Positions 54,467-64,000 of a stretch of 64,000 nt of DNA are shown here, in pieces. The stretch's first letter is position 1. Each line of letters opens with the position of its first letter. The stretch is from NCBI RefSeq assembly GCF_947504145.1, contig NZ_CANNGQ010000002.1, positions 682,001 through 746,000 of the forward strand, written 5' to 3'. The notes under the pieces are model-generated. The model was not told where the DNA came from, did not search any database, and saw nothing but the letters and a program-made list of their open reading frames with translations. Position numbers and translations under genes: made by a program. This DNA comes from an uncultured Microbulbifer sp. Lineage in GTDB: Bacteria > Pseudomonadota > Gammaproteobacteria > Pseudomonadales > Cellvibrionaceae.

Positions 54467-54715
54467 CGGGTACTGCCTACTGCTGATTGCTCGTCATATC
54501 GTTTTTCTTGCAACAAGAATACCGGATTTACCCGGTAGCGGTGCCGCCACTGCACGAGACCCGAAGCCCGGGATCTTTAGTGTACGTTCATCCCTTGCCC
54601 TGAAAACCGTCAAATGACGTAGTCCAGTACCCCAATACGCGTATGGCTCCTCTGTCCGCTCGGTCGAATAATCGATAGCACCAAAAAATAACCAATCGAG
54701 ACCAAGGGGAAAAAC

Positions 54716-55891
54716 ATGGATATGTTGTCAGGAGGTTTCCGACTGCAAGGGGTATCGCAGTCGGAAAGCGTGTCGCAGTCGAAGAAAATGTTGGCCCGCA
54801 GCGCCTGCGCCGCGGCGGTACTGGCGGCTAGCGCGGTATCACTGCCGGCGGCGGCCAAGCAGTTTGAATCCGAAGGTGGGCAGACGTTCAGTATTGGTGC
54901 GGGCTTCCGCTCCCAGTTTCAGTCGGTGGAAGGGGACAGTGAATTCACTCTGCCGGATATCCGGGTTTACACCTCCGGGCAGTTGAACGACACCGTGAAG
55001 TTTACCTTCAACCTGCAACAGCGCGATGGCGACACCGCCGATGTGCTGGACGCGATTGCCCAGTTCGAGTTCAGCCCGCAGTTCAATATCTGGGCGGGGC
55101 GTATGCTGACCCCGGCCGACCGTATTGAAATGAGCGGCCCGTTCTACGGCCTTAGCTGGAACCAGTATCGCCAGCCGCTTTACGCCTCCGACCAGGGCGG
55201 CGAGGCGGGGCTGATCGGGCGTGACGAGGGCATCACCTTCTGGGGCACTGCCGGCAAGTTCCAGTATGCCGCGGGCTCGTTTATCGGCCTTGACGAGTAC
55301 AGTAATCAGGACGAAAACCCGCTCTACGCCGCGCGCTTCGCTTACAACTTTCTGAATATGGAAGCCAACCCCGGCTACTACACCAGCTCCACCTACTACG
55401 GCGGGCTCGGCAATATTTTCACCCTCGCGTTCTCCCTGCAAAGTCAGGAAGACGGTGTGGGTAGCGCGGAAAGCGCGGGCGATTTCTCCGGCTGGACCGT
55501 GGATATGCTGTCAGAAACCGTGCTCGATGCCGGTGGTGTGATCACCGTCGAGGCGGAATACAAAAGTTTTGATGCGGATTACACCCTCGCTTCGCAACCG
55601 GCAGTCGGCGACTGCTTCTGCCTGTTTGACGGCGAATCTGCCTTCGCCACCGCCGCCTATCTGTTCCCGTCCAACGTGGGCCCCGGCAAATTCCAGCCCT
55701 ACGCGCGCCTGGTCGAAAACAGTCCTTCGGATGCTGCGAGCAGCAGCTCCACCGAGCTGGGGCTCAACTATGTGGTTAATGGCCACAACACCCGTTTGAA
55801 CCTCAGCTTTGTCTCCGGCGATGCCAATGCCTCCGGTTACGCGGGTGCCGATGTCGATGTGCTGAGCCTGGGCATGCAGGTACAGCTGTAA
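54716..55891 (+). CDS. porin-like outer membrane protein
   Basis: The 391-aa beta-barrel protein has a leader of about 50 residues ending LAASAVSLPAAAKQ, then alternating amphipathic strands (TFSIGAGFRSQFQS; FTLPDIRVYTSGQLNDTVKFTFNLQQRDGD; IWAGRMLTPADR) and a C-terminal GMQVQL. The layout suggests the phosphate-selective porin O/P group. It starts 5 nt after AAGGGG. Placed directly upstream of urtA, it may be the outer-membrane entry for urea, which is inference. Confidence 0.8.
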   Translation: MDMLSGGFRLQGVSQSESVSQSKKMLARSACAAAVLAASAVSLPAAAKQFESEGGQTFSIGAGFRSQFQSVEGDSEFTLPDIRVYTSGQLNDTVKFTFNLQQRDGDTADVLDAIAQFEFSPQFNIWAGRMLTPADRIEMSGPFYGLSWNQYRQPLYASDQGGEAGLIGRDEGITFWGTAGKFQYAAGSFIGLDEYSNQDENPLYAARFAYNFLNMEANPGYYTSSTYYGGLGNIFTLAFSLQSQEDGVGSAESAGDFSGWTVDMLSETVLDAGGVITVEAEYKSFDADYTLASQPAVGDCFCLFDGESAFATAAYLFPSNVGPGKFQPYARLVENSPSDAASSSSTELGLNYVVNGHNTRLNLSFVSGDANASGYAGADVDVLSLGMQVQL

Positions 55892-55939
55892 CGCCAGACT
55901 GAAACCGAATTACGAAAATAACGAACAGGAGTCATTCCT

Positions 55940-57226
55940 ATGAAACTGAAAAAATTTGTTGCCGGCCTGGCGCTCGCCGCCGGTACCAGTGTGATTAGCG
56001 CCGCGGCACTGGCCGCGGAAACCATCAAGGTGGGTGTGCTGCACTCGCTGTCCGGGACCATGGCCATCAGCGAAACCACCCTCAAAGACACGGTCCTGAT
56101 GATGGTGGACGAGCAGAATCGCAAGGGCGGTCTGCTGGGTAAAAAACTGGAAGCCGTGGTTGTGGACCCGGCGTCCGACTGGCCGCTGTTTGCAGAGAAG
56201 GCACGCGAGTTGCTGACCAAGGAAAAAGTGGATGTGATCTTCGGCTGCTGGACATCTGTGTCGCGCAAATCCGTACTGCCGGTAGTGGAAGAGTTGAATG
56301 GCCTGATGTTTTACCCGGTGCAGTATGAAGGGGAAGAGTCTTCGAAAAATGTGTTCTACACCGGTGCCTCTCCCAACCAGCAGGCGATCCCAGCTGTGGA
56401 CTACCTGATGTCTGACCTGGAAGTAGAGCGCTGGGTACTGGCCGGAACCGACTATGTGTACCCCCGCACCACCAACAAGATTCTTGAGTCTTACCTGGAA
56501 GCCAATGGTGTTGCCAAGGAAGACATCCTGATCAACTACACACCTTTCGGTCACTCCGACTGGCAGAGCATTGTTTCCGATATCAAAAAATTCGGTAGCG
56601 CAGGCAAGAAAACGGCAGTGGTTTCCACGATCAACGGCGATGCCAATGTGCCCTTTTACAAAGAGCTCGCCAACCAGGGTATCAGTTCCGAAGATATTCC
56701 GGTGGTGGCCTTCTCTGTGGGAGAAGAAGAGCTTTCTGGTATTGATACCGGCCCACTGGTGGGCCACCTGGCAGCCTGGAATTACTTCCAGGGTATCGAC
56801 AGTGAGTCCAATGAATACTTCGTCCAGCAGTGGAAGAAGTTTATTGGTGACGAAAAACGGGTGACCAATGATCCCATGGAAGCCACTTACATTGGGTTCA
56901 ATATGTGGGCCAAGGCCGTGGAAAAAGCCGGCTCTACAGAAGTGGATGCGGTGGAGCAGGCGATGATCGGCATCGAGTTCCCCAATCTTACCGGCGGTGT
57001 GGCCAAGATGAACAAAAACCATCACCTGTCCAAGCCGGTGTTTATCGGCGAGATTCAGGACGACGGTCAGTTTGAAGTGGTGTGGGAAACCGACGGCGTT
57101 GTTGCCGGCGATGCCTGGTCCGACTTCCTGCCGGGTTCCAAAGACCTGATTGCCGACTGGACCGCGCCGATCAAGTGCGGAAATTACAACACCAAGTCCG
57201 AGGCCTGTAGCGGCCAAGTGCAGTAA
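55940..57226 (+). CDS. urtA: urea ABC transporter substrate-binding protein
   Basis: The 428-aa periplasmic protein has a signal peptide (KKFVAGLALAAGTSVISAAALAA) followed by ETIKVGVLHSLSGTMAISETTLKD, the UrtA opening, with VFYTGASPNQQAIPAVDYL and FGHSDWQSIVSDIKKF later. It binds urea and delivers it to UrtBC. AGGAG lies 8 nt before the ATG, 48 bp after the porin gene. Confidence 0.96.
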   Translation: MKLKKFVAGLALAAGTSVISAAALAAETIKVGVLHSLSGTMAISETTLKDTVLMMVDEQNRKGGLLGKKLEAVVVDPASDWPLFAEKARELLTKEKVDVIFGCWTSVSRKSVLPVVEELNGLMFYPVQYEGEESSKNVFYTGASPNQQAIPAVDYLMSDLEVERWVLAGTDYVYPRTTNKILESYLEANGVAKEDILINYTPFGHSDWQSIVSDIKKFGSAGKKTAVVSTINGDANVPFYKELANQGISSEDIPVVAFSVGEEELSGIDTGPLVGHLAAWNYFQGIDSESNEYFVQQWKKFIGDEKRVTNDPMEATYIGFNMWAKAVEKAGSTEVDAVEQAMIGIEFPNLTGGVAKMNKNHHLSKPVFIGEIQDDGQFEVVWETDGVVAGDAWSDFLPGSKDLIADWTAPIKCGNYNTKSEACSGQVQ

Positions 57227-57235
57227 TCCGATGGT

Positions 57236-57305
57236 AGTGGTGCGTGGTTGCTCTTTTTTCTTCATGGATGATGCAAAAAGAAAATCCTCAAGTGAACGCA
57301 CCACT
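57236..57305 (+). repeat. 10-bp stem long hairpin after urtA
   Basis: AGTGGTGCGT (57236) pairs exactly with ACGCACCACT (57296), with a partly paired T-/A-rich interior. It may stabilise the urtA 3' end. Confidence 0.6.
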
Positions 57306-57361
57306 GCACACAGGGTGAGCCGAAATACCCTCTGCCTGTAGGGTGTTTTGGTTAGGGAGTT

Positions 57362-57412
57362 GGCCCCGGTAATTCAGAAGTATTGGATTGCCCGGGGCCT
57401 GTTTCCGTTTTT
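57362..57412 (+). terminator. terminator or attenuator between urtA and urtB
   Basis: GGCCCCGG / CCCGGGGCC stem around a 21-nt loop, followed by the T-rich TGTTTCCGTTTTT. It would let urtA be made in excess over the permease and ATPase genes. Confidence 0.6.
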
Positions 57413-57472
57413 GGTGTTATCCAATAAGTGCGACTTGCGCTTGTTGTCGGGAACCGTGTCGCGGAGCTATCT

Positions 57473-57517
57473 GTGAAAAAGTTGTCTGTGAAAAAGTTGT
57501 GTGTGAAAGAGCTATCT
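57473..57517 (+). repeat. three 15-bp tandem repeats at the urtB start
   Basis: GTGAAAAAGTTGTCT, GTGAAAAAGTTGTGT and GTGAAAGAGCTATCT follow each other and encode VKKLS/VKKLC/VKELS. Each begins with a potential GTG start, so repeat number could change the leader length. Confidence 0.85.
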
Positions 57518-59140
57518 CTTCAAAAATTAATACAGTGTTGTGGCCTGCTGCTGGCACTGCTTGCCAGTGTTTGCGCCCAGGCACAGCCGAACACCGCCCC
57601 ACCGGCGATGGATGCAACCCTGCAGCAGCTGACCAAGGCTAGCCTGCGCGAAACAGGAGCGTTGGTGGAACATCTGGAACGCGTCGGTGGAAAAACCATG
57701 CGCCCCTTGTTTGAAACCATGCTGGCGGGGGATCTTCATTACCACAAGGAGACCGGTCAGTTGATGGCCGTCAGAAAAAACGTGGACGGCGACCGACTTG
57801 GACGCGACGTGTTTAGTGGCGCAGATTTTGGCGTGCAGCAACGCAGGGACATCAAGAAAATCCGTGTGAACAACCGCCTGCGCAGTCAGTTGCGTAGTGC
57901 CCTGGGGCGGATGGATTTATTTCACGGGAGTGAGGCGGAAAAGCGCGCAGCCGTTGAAGCCATTCTCGACGATCTCAGCACCGAGAATATGCGCCTGTTA
58001 GAGAGTGCCGCGGATGCCGGCGTTGGCGCAGCGGTAACCGATCTGATTGATCTGGCGGAAGCCATGGTACGGTTACGCGACAGCAGTATCACCGACGAAC
58101 GCCTGGCGGCAATCGAGGTTATGAGTGAGCGCCTGGAGGCACCGGTACGAAACCAGTTGCAGCGGCTCGTCGATAACGAAAATGAACAGGATATGGTGGT
58201 CAAGGCGGCTGCCGCGAAGGCGCTGGATAAAATTTCCGGGCGCATTGAGTTTTACGGACAGCTGGAGCAGCTGTTTTTTGGCCTGAGCCTGGGTTCGGTG
58301 CTGTTGCTTGCGGCCATCGGCCTCGCCATCACCTTCGGAGTGATGGGGGTGATCAATATGGCCCACGGCGAGATGATCATGCTGGGGGCCTACACCACCT
58401 ACGTGATTCAGCAGTTGATGCCTGAGGCAATCGGCTATTCGCTGCTTATTGCAGTGCCGGCGGCGTTTTTGGTGTCCGGCAGTGTGGGTGTGCTGATTGA
58501 ACGCGGGGTTATCCGCCACCTGCAGGGGCGCCCGCTGGAGACGTTACTGGCAACCTTTGGTATCAGCCTGATCCTACAACAGGCGGTGCGCAGCATTTTC
58601 TCGCCGCTGAATATGCAGGTGGTTACCCCGGAGTGGATGAGCGGATCGCTTTCGATCAATCCGGTGTTCTCCGTCACATTTAACCGCTTGTATATTCTGC
58701 TGTTTGCCATCGCGGTTTTCGTCACCCTGGTGATGATTCTGAAAAAATCCTCCCTCGGCCTGAACGTGCGCGCGGTATCCCAGAATCGGGATATGGCGAA
58801 AGCCATGGGCGTGCGTACGGAAATGGTGGATGCCATGACTTTTGGCCTGGGCTCTGGCATTGCCGGGGTCGCCGGTGTGGCACTTTCTCAGCTGACCAAT
58901 GTGGGGCCGAATCTGGGCCAGTCTTACATCATCGACTCGTTCATGGTGGTGGTTTTTGGCGGAGTGGGCAATCTGCTGGGTACGCTGGTCGGTGGCTTTT
59001 CACTGGGTGTGGCGAACAAGTTTCTTGAGCCGAGCACCGGTGCGGTGCTGGCGAATATCATCGTACTGGTCTGTCTGATCCTGTTTATTCAGAAGCGGCC
59101 CAAAGGGCTATTTCCACAGCGCGGGAGGGCAGCGCAATGA
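57473..59140 (+). CDS. urtB: urea ABC transporter permease UrtB
   Basis: The start is best at GTG 57473 (GGAG 6 nt upstream), giving 555 aa. After a signal-like hydrophobic stretch (CCGLLLALLASVCAQA) there is a soluble domain of about 250 residues (helical, periplasmic), then the LivH-type permease core: LGAIGLAITFGVMGVINMAHGEMIMLGAY and SYIIDSFMVVVFGGVGNLLG. Three 15-bp repeats encode the first residues and each starts with a GTG, so the true start could be at 57473, 57488 or 57503. Confidence 0.93.
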   Translation: MKKLSVKKLCVKELSLQKLIQCCGLLLALLASVCAQAQPNTAPPAMDATLQQLTKASLRETGALVEHLERVGGKTMRPLFETMLAGDLHYHKETGQLMAVRKNVDGDRLGRDVFSGADFGVQQRRDIKKIRVNNRLRSQLRSALGRMDLFHGSEAEKRAAVEAILDDLSTENMRLLESAADAGVGAAVTDLIDLAEAMVRLRDSSITDERLAAIEVMSERLEAPVRNQLQRLVDNENEQDMVVKAAAAKALDKISGRIEFYGQLEQLFFGLSLGSVLLLAAIGLAITFGVMGVINMAHGEMIMLGAYTTYVIQQLMPEAIGYSLLIAVPAAFLVSGSVGVLIERGVIRHLQGRPLETLLATFGISLILQQAVRSIFSPLNMQVVTPEWMSGSLSINPVFSVTFNRLYILLFAIAVFVTLVMILKKSSLGLNVRAVSQNRDMAKAMGVRTEMVDAMTFGLGSGIAGVAGVALSQLTNVGPNLGQSYIIDSFMVVVFGGVGNLLGTLVGGFSLGVANKFLEPSTGAVLANIIVLVCLILFIQKRPKGLFPQRGRAAQ

Positions 59141-60357
59141 TTAGGGTGAACCCTGCGTTGAATACGGTAGTGAAGAATGTATGGAGTACAGTCGGCAGTG
59201 TGCTGAGTAACTTGCGTCAGCCCGGGAAAGGTTCGTCCATGCTGGTGGGCGTACTGCTGGTCACCACCCTGGCCATGTCCGCGGCTAACCTGCTATTGCC
59301 GGTGGATTCGCCGCTGTATGTGAGCACCTACACCATTACGTTGATGGGGAAATATCTGTGCTTTGCCATGCTCGCCATGGCGGTGGATATCATCTGGGGC
59401 TACTGCGGAATTCTGAGCCTGGGCCACGGGGCATTTTTTGCCCTTGGCGGTTATGGCATGGGCATGTACCTGATGCGCCAGATTGGCGATCGCGGTGTGT
59501 ACGGTAATCCGGATCTGCCAGATTTTATGGTGTTCCTCAACTGGCAGGAGCTGCCCTGGTACTGGTCTGGTATGGACCAGTTCTGGTTTGCGGTATTGAT
59601 GGCGCTCGCGGTGCCCGGCCTGCTGGCGTTTGTGTTCGGCTGGCTGGCGTTCCGCTCGCGGGTGACTGGTGTTTACCTTTCCATCATGACCCAGGCTCTG
59701 ACCTACGCGCTGATGCTGGCTTTTTTCCGCAATGAAATGGGTTTTGGTGGCAATAACGGGCTGACGGATTTCAAGGATATTCTTGGCTTTGATTTGCAGT
59801 CAGATGCCACCCGGGTAGGGTTGCTACTGGTTACCACCCTGTTGTTGGTGATTGCGATCCTTACCAGCCGTGCGATTGTGCAGTCGCGTCTCGGTCGCGT
59901 GATTGTGGCTGTGCGGGATGCGGAAGCGCGCTCGCGTTTTCTTGGCTATCGCACCGAGCACTACAAAGTGTGGCTGTTTGTCTACTCCGCATTGATCGCC
60001 GCCGTCGCGGGCATGCTGTATGTGCCGCAGGTGGGCATTATCAATCCCGGCGAATTTTCTCCGCTCAACTCCATTGAGGTTGTGGTGTGGGTGGCTGTGG
60101 GTGGTCGCGGCACACTTTACGGCGCCATCGTCGGCGCCTTGTTGGTGAACTACGCAAAAACCCGCTTTACCGCGATTATGCCGGACGGCTGGCTATTCGC
60201 GCTGGGCGCACTGTTTGTGATCGTGACCGTCTATTTACCCCAGGGGCTGGCAGGCTTGTTGCAGCGTTTTTCCGGTGACAAGCCCGAGCAAGCTGCCGGG
60301 CGGGAACTGGATAGCGATGCCTCAAACGGGGTGAGCGGCCGGGAGGCAAATGCATGA
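59137..60357 (+). CDS. urtC: urea ABC transporter permease UrtC
   Basis: The 406-aa LivM-type permease has about ten membrane segments, with WGYCGILSLGHGAFFALGGYGMGMYLMR and GGRGTLYGAIVGALLVNYAKT as the family signatures. It overlaps urtB by 4 nt (ATGA) and urtD by 4 nt. It forms the transmembrane channel with UrtB. Confidence 0.96.
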   Translation: MIRVNPALNTVVKNVWSTVGSVLSNLRQPGKGSSMLVGVLLVTTLAMSAANLLLPVDSPLYVSTYTITLMGKYLCFAMLAMAVDIIWGYCGILSLGHGAFFALGGYGMGMYLMRQIGDRGVYGNPDLPDFMVFLNWQELPWYWSGMDQFWFAVLMALAVPGLLAFVFGWLAFRSRVTGVYLSIMTQALTYALMLAFFRNEMGFGGNNGLTDFKDILGFDLQSDATRVGLLLVTTLLLVIAILTSRAIVQSRLGRVIVAVRDAEARSRFLGYRTEHYKVWLFVYSALIAAVAGMLYVPQVGIINPGEFSPLNSIEVVVWVAVGGRGTLYGAIVGALLVNYAKTRFTAIMPDGWLFALGALFVIVTVYLPQGLAGLLQRFSGDKPEQAAGRELDSDASNGVSGREANA

Positions 60358-61199
60358 ACAGTCTGAATGAATTTACCGGGCAGGCGCGAGAACTGATGCG
60401 CCGGGATACCACCTGGCCATTTCTGGTGCCGCGGCGGCGTTCGCCGGATGTGTCAAAAAACGTGATCCTGTATCTCGAAGGGCTGAGTGTCAGCTTTGAT
60501 GGTTTTAAAGCATTGAATGATCTCAACCTGTATGTGAACGACGGCGAATTGCGCTGCCTGATCGGTGCCAATGGTGCCGGTAAAACCACGCTGATGGATG
60601 TTATCACCGGTAAAACCCAGTGCGACAGCGGCAGTGCCTGGTTCGGCCAGAATATCGATTTACTGGCTCACGACGAGGCAGAAATTGCTCAGCTGGGTAT
60701 CGGTCGAAAGTTCCAGAAGCCGACGGTGTTTGAGGCGCATACGGTCTTTCACAACCTCGAGTTGTCGCTGCAGGGCAGCAAAGGTGTGTGGAGTGCACTG
60801 ACCGCAAAACTCTCGGGCGCTGAGCGCGACCGTATCGACGAAGTGCTGAATATCATCGGCCTGGAGAAGGCCCGTTTCCAGATGGCGGGTGCGCTCTCTC
60901 ACGGGCAGAAGCAATGGCTGGAGATTGGCATGCTGCTGGCGGCGGAGCCGCGCCTGTTGCTGGTGGATGAACCGGTGGCAGGGATGACGGCGGAAGAAAC
61001 CGAGCGCACTGCGGAGCTGCTGACATCCCTGGCCGGCAAACACACGGTGATTGTGGTTGAGCACGATATGGAGTTCGTACGCAGTATCGCGCGCACGGTG
61101 ACGGTGTTGCATCAGGGCTCAGTGCTGGCGGAGGGCACCATGGATCAGGTGCAGAACAACCGGGATGTGATCGAGGTTTATCTGGGAGAAGAAGCGTGA
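60354..61199 (+). CDS. urtD: urea ABC transporter ATP-binding protein UrtD
   Basis: The 281-aa ATPase of the LivG type has Walker A GANGAGKTTLM, signature LSHGQKQWLEIGMLL, and Walker B LLLVDEPVAGM. An N-terminal extension of about 40 residues (RDTTWPFLVPRRRSPDVSK) precedes the nucleotide domain and is longer than usual. Overlaps urtC and urtE by 4 nt each. Confidence 0.96.
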   Translation: MNSLNEFTGQARELMRRDTTWPFLVPRRRSPDVSKNVILYLEGLSVSFDGFKALNDLNLYVNDGELRCLIGANGAGKTTLMDVITGKTQCDSGSAWFGQNIDLLAHDEAEIAQLGIGRKFQKPTVFEAHTVFHNLELSLQGSKGVWSALTAKLSGAERDRIDEVLNIIGLEKARFQMAGALSHGQKQWLEIGMLLAAEPRLLLVDEPVAGMTAEETERTAELLTSLAGKHTVIVVEHDMEFVRSIARTVTVLHQGSVLAEGTMDQVQNNRDVIEVYLGEEA

Positions 61200-61891
61200 T
61201 CCGGATCGAGAAACTGAATCAGAAATACGGCGGGACGCAGATTCTCTGGGATCTGGACCTGAATATCGAGCAGGGTTCCTGTACCTGCATTATGGGAAGA
61301 AATGGCGCCGGCAAGACGACGCTGTTGAAGTGCCTGATGGGTTTGTTGCCGGCCAGTGATGGGCAGATCCTGTATGAGGGGAAGCCGATTGAGGGGCGGC
61401 CGGCACAGGCGCGGGCGAAGATGGGGATTGGTTATGTACCTCAGGGACGGGATATTTTTCCGTTGTTGACGGTGGAGGAGAATCTGCAGATTGGTTTGCC
61501 GGCGCGCCGCGATGGCCTGAAGACGATTCCGCCGCGGATTTTTGAGTTGTTTCCGGTGTTGCAGGATATGTTGCATCGCCGGGGTGGGGATCTTTCCGGT
61601 GGTCAGCAGCAGCAGTTGGCGATTGGTCGCGCGCTGGTGATTGATCCGAAGGTATTGATTCTGGATGAGCCGAACGAGGGGATTCAGCCGAATATCGTTC
61701 GTCAGATCGGGGACGTGGTGACGCAGCTCAATGAAGAGGACGGGCTGACGGTAATCCTGGTGGAGCAGAAGCTGGGTTTTGCCCGTCGCGTGGGCAAGGA
61801 GTTTCGTCTGATGCAGAAAGGTTCGGTGGTGGCGGCGGACCGGATGGCGAATCTGGATGACGGACTGATTCGCCAGTACCTCGCGGTTTAG
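61196..61891 (+). CDS. urtE: urea ABC transporter ATP-binding protein UrtE
   Basis: The 231-aa LivF-type ATPase has Walker A MGRNGAGKTTLL, signature LSGGQQQQLAIGRAL, and Walker B VLILDEPNEGIQ. The GTG start overlaps urtD (GTGA). It is the last gene of the urtABCDE unit; no clear terminator follows. Confidence 0.96.
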   Translation: MIRIEKLNQKYGGTQILWDLDLNIEQGSCTCIMGRNGAGKTTLLKCLMGLLPASDGQILYEGKPIEGRPAQARAKMGIGYVPQGRDIFPLLTVEENLQIGLPARRDGLKTIPPRIFELFPVLQDMLHRRGGDLSGGQQQQLAIGRALVIDPKVLILDEPNEGIQPNIVRQIGDVVTQLNEEDGLTVILVEQKLGFARRVGKEFRLMQKGSVVAADRMANLDDGLIRQYLAV

Positions 61892-61972
61892 TGTTTTTCG
61901 GCTTTGATTTCCCGACAGCTTTGATTGCTCGACGGATGTGATTTCCCGACATAGTATCTTGCGGACTTTTTA

Positions 61973-62947
61973 TCAGCAAAAAACCTGCAGGTACTCCCTG
62001 TTCCCATAAAAGTGAAATTCTTCCAATGCGCTGTACGCCAGTTTGATCACATGATCATCGTCACTGTGCAGCGCCTTTTCTGTGATTTCCGCCTGTCGTT
62101 GCGGGATGTCCTTAATCACTTCTGATTTCACCGGCTGGATCGTTTTTGGCCCGGTACTCAAATACGCAATCACCAGGCCCTGCCAGAAATAGCGCAACGC
62201 CGCCTCCTGATCTGTGCAGTAGGGCAGGATCAGGCGCAGAGCGTGACAGCCGGTTACGCCGTGTAGCAGGGTGAAGTCCCGGGTGCCGAGGTAGGCATCG
62301 ATCGCGACGCCGGCAATGTCTTCAAGGCCGAGCAACCTGGGTTGGATTGTTGCTTCCATCCAGCCCGCTTGACCGGTGACGGAGTGCATATGGTCTGCGA
62401 TGTTGCCTGGGGCGAGGGGTATTTCGGGGTATTTATCGGTTACCCGCTGAATCACTTCTTTGGCGGTTGCGATGGCGGGGGTGGTTTCTGTACGACTCGT
62501 CAGTTCGTGGTAGTCGAGGTTCCAGTAAGCAAGACCCATGGCGATTTCTTCCAGGTGGCGAGCGTCGACGCCATAGGCGGTGCGAATTAGGCCGTGGAAG
62601 GCGGCGGTGGCGATGGCCGGGAGAAGTTTGGGTAATTCCTGCTGCAGGCACTTGGCGATACCGAGGTGCTTGAGCTGCTGTTCGTAGTAGTGCAGAGCGC
62701 TGGGGAATAGGTCGTCGCGATTGCGACATTCGGTGATATCAGTGATTTCCTGCACCGGGCTGCCGGGGCGTGGTTGCAGGTGTGGGGTGCTGCGGTCGAA
62801 GGTGTGCTTGAGCTCAGTGGGGCCCGCTGACAGTTTGTCCAGAGCGATCAGCACCATGGGCAGATGGTTGGCCAGCCGGTCTCCGTAATGCACGTGATAG
62901 CGGCTGCCCGCTTCGAGTAATTCCACACAATTGCGGGTAATGCTCAC
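61973..62947 (-). CDS. questin oxidase-like protein
   Basis: The 324-aa protein resembles the questin oxidase-like family (DUF4243). It has HVHYGDRLANHLPMVLIALDKL near the start, LIRTAYGVDARHLEEIAMGLAYW in the middle (the typical repeated His-containing helix), and LLHGVTGCHALRLILPY. Fungal relatives act as Baeyer-Villiger-type oxygenases on anthraquinones. The bacterial substrate is unknown. It is convergent with urtE and divergent from the PL6 gene. Confidence 0.72.
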   Translation of the reverse strand: MSITRNCVELLEAGSRYHVHYGDRLANHLPMVLIALDKLSAGPTELKHTFDRSTPHLQPRPGSPVQEITDITECRNRDDLFPSALHYYEQQLKHLGIAKCLQQELPKLLPAIATAAFHGLIRTAYGVDARHLEEIAMGLAYWNLDYHELTSRTETTPAIATAKEVIQRVTDKYPEIPLAPGNIADHMHSVTGQAGWMEATIQPRLLGLEDIAGVAIDAYLGTRDFTLLHGVTGCHALRLILPYCTDQEAALRYFWQGLVIAYLSTGPKTIQPVKSEVIKDIPQRQAEITEKALHSDDDHVIKLAYSALEEFHFYGNREYLQVFC

Positions 62948-63176
62948 AAATCCTGCCTCCGCTCAATAAATGGCCATATTTTTTAATTCCGAGCTAATTC
63001 AATAGTTTATGTCGCCACAGGCATCCTCCCCAAACCTTCTGTTTGGTTATTTTCCTTTCTTATAAACAATAATATTGTCCAACAAATAGAGTTTTGATAG
63101 CGTATTGGTTCTTCGGCCCCGGGTGGTCGAGGAAAGCAAAAATAATTGAATAAAAATGCGATGAGAGGGAAATGCC

Positions 63177-64000
<824 letters not shown>

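Overview
The window looks like chromosomal DNA of a marine, polysaccharide-degrading gammaproteobacterium, most likely a Cellvibrionales member such as Microbulbifer. That assignment is inferred from the gene set: the nudF-yqiB-cpdA-yqiA-parE neighbourhood, a Kdo/KdkA-type LPS core cluster, urease plus urtABCDE, and a lipoprotein alginate-lyase-like enzyme with a Pro-Asp linker. Most genes are GC-rich. One block (about 29.4-33.6 kb) is clearly AT-richer and looks acquired.

Region by region. (1) 0.1-16.3 kb is an LPS core / surface glycan locus: Ugd and a UDP-GlcA epimerase, eight glycosyltransferase-type genes, an ELM1-family protein, a YrbL-like protein, an O-antigen ligase/polymerase, Kdo transferase WaaA, a P-loop sulfotransferase and Kdo kinase KdkA. 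(2) 16.4-29.4 kb holds a TolC-like gene facing a split LetA/PqiA pair, a six-MCE-domain LetB/PqiB protein and two DUF4136 lipoproteins, followed by nudF, yqiB, cpdA, a DUF3313 lipoprotein, yqiA and parE. (3) 29.4-33.6 kb starts just after the parE terminator with five 18-bp imperfect palindromes. It continues as co-oriented AT-rich orphan genes separated by attC-like sites (GCTAAC...GTTAGC), with no integrase in view, so it looks like a CALIN (cluster of attC sites lacking an integrase). (4) 33.6-44.2 kb is a mixed housekeeping stretch: esterase, BASS transporter, GNAT, RhlE-type helicase, M20 amidohydrolase, AbgT transporter, OmpW, class I glutamine amidotransferase and a thioredoxin-like protein. 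(5) 44.4-61.9 kb is a complete urea-utilisation locus: ureDABCEFG plus a small His-containing membrane protein, a LuxR-type response regulator, a giant fusion of an NCS1 permease to a hybrid histidine kinase, a porin-like protein and urtABCDE. (6) 62-64 kb carries a questin-oxidase-like protein and the start of a PL6-family lyase that runs off the window.

How the genes fit together. Ugd makes UDP-GlcA and the epimerase can convert it to UDP-GalA for core glycosyltransferases. WaaA adds Kdo and KdkA phosphorylates it. TolC, the LetA/LetB-like proteins and the lipoproteins are all envelope factors. In the urea locus the porin and UrtABCDE would import urea, UreABC hydrolyses it, UreDEFG load nickel, and the permease-kinase with its response regulator is the obvious candidate sensor; the last point is inference from position.

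Many ORF-track starts were moved to internal codons with better Shine-Dalgarno spacing; the reasons are in each entry. The PL6 gene is missing from the track because it uses TTG and is cut by the window end.
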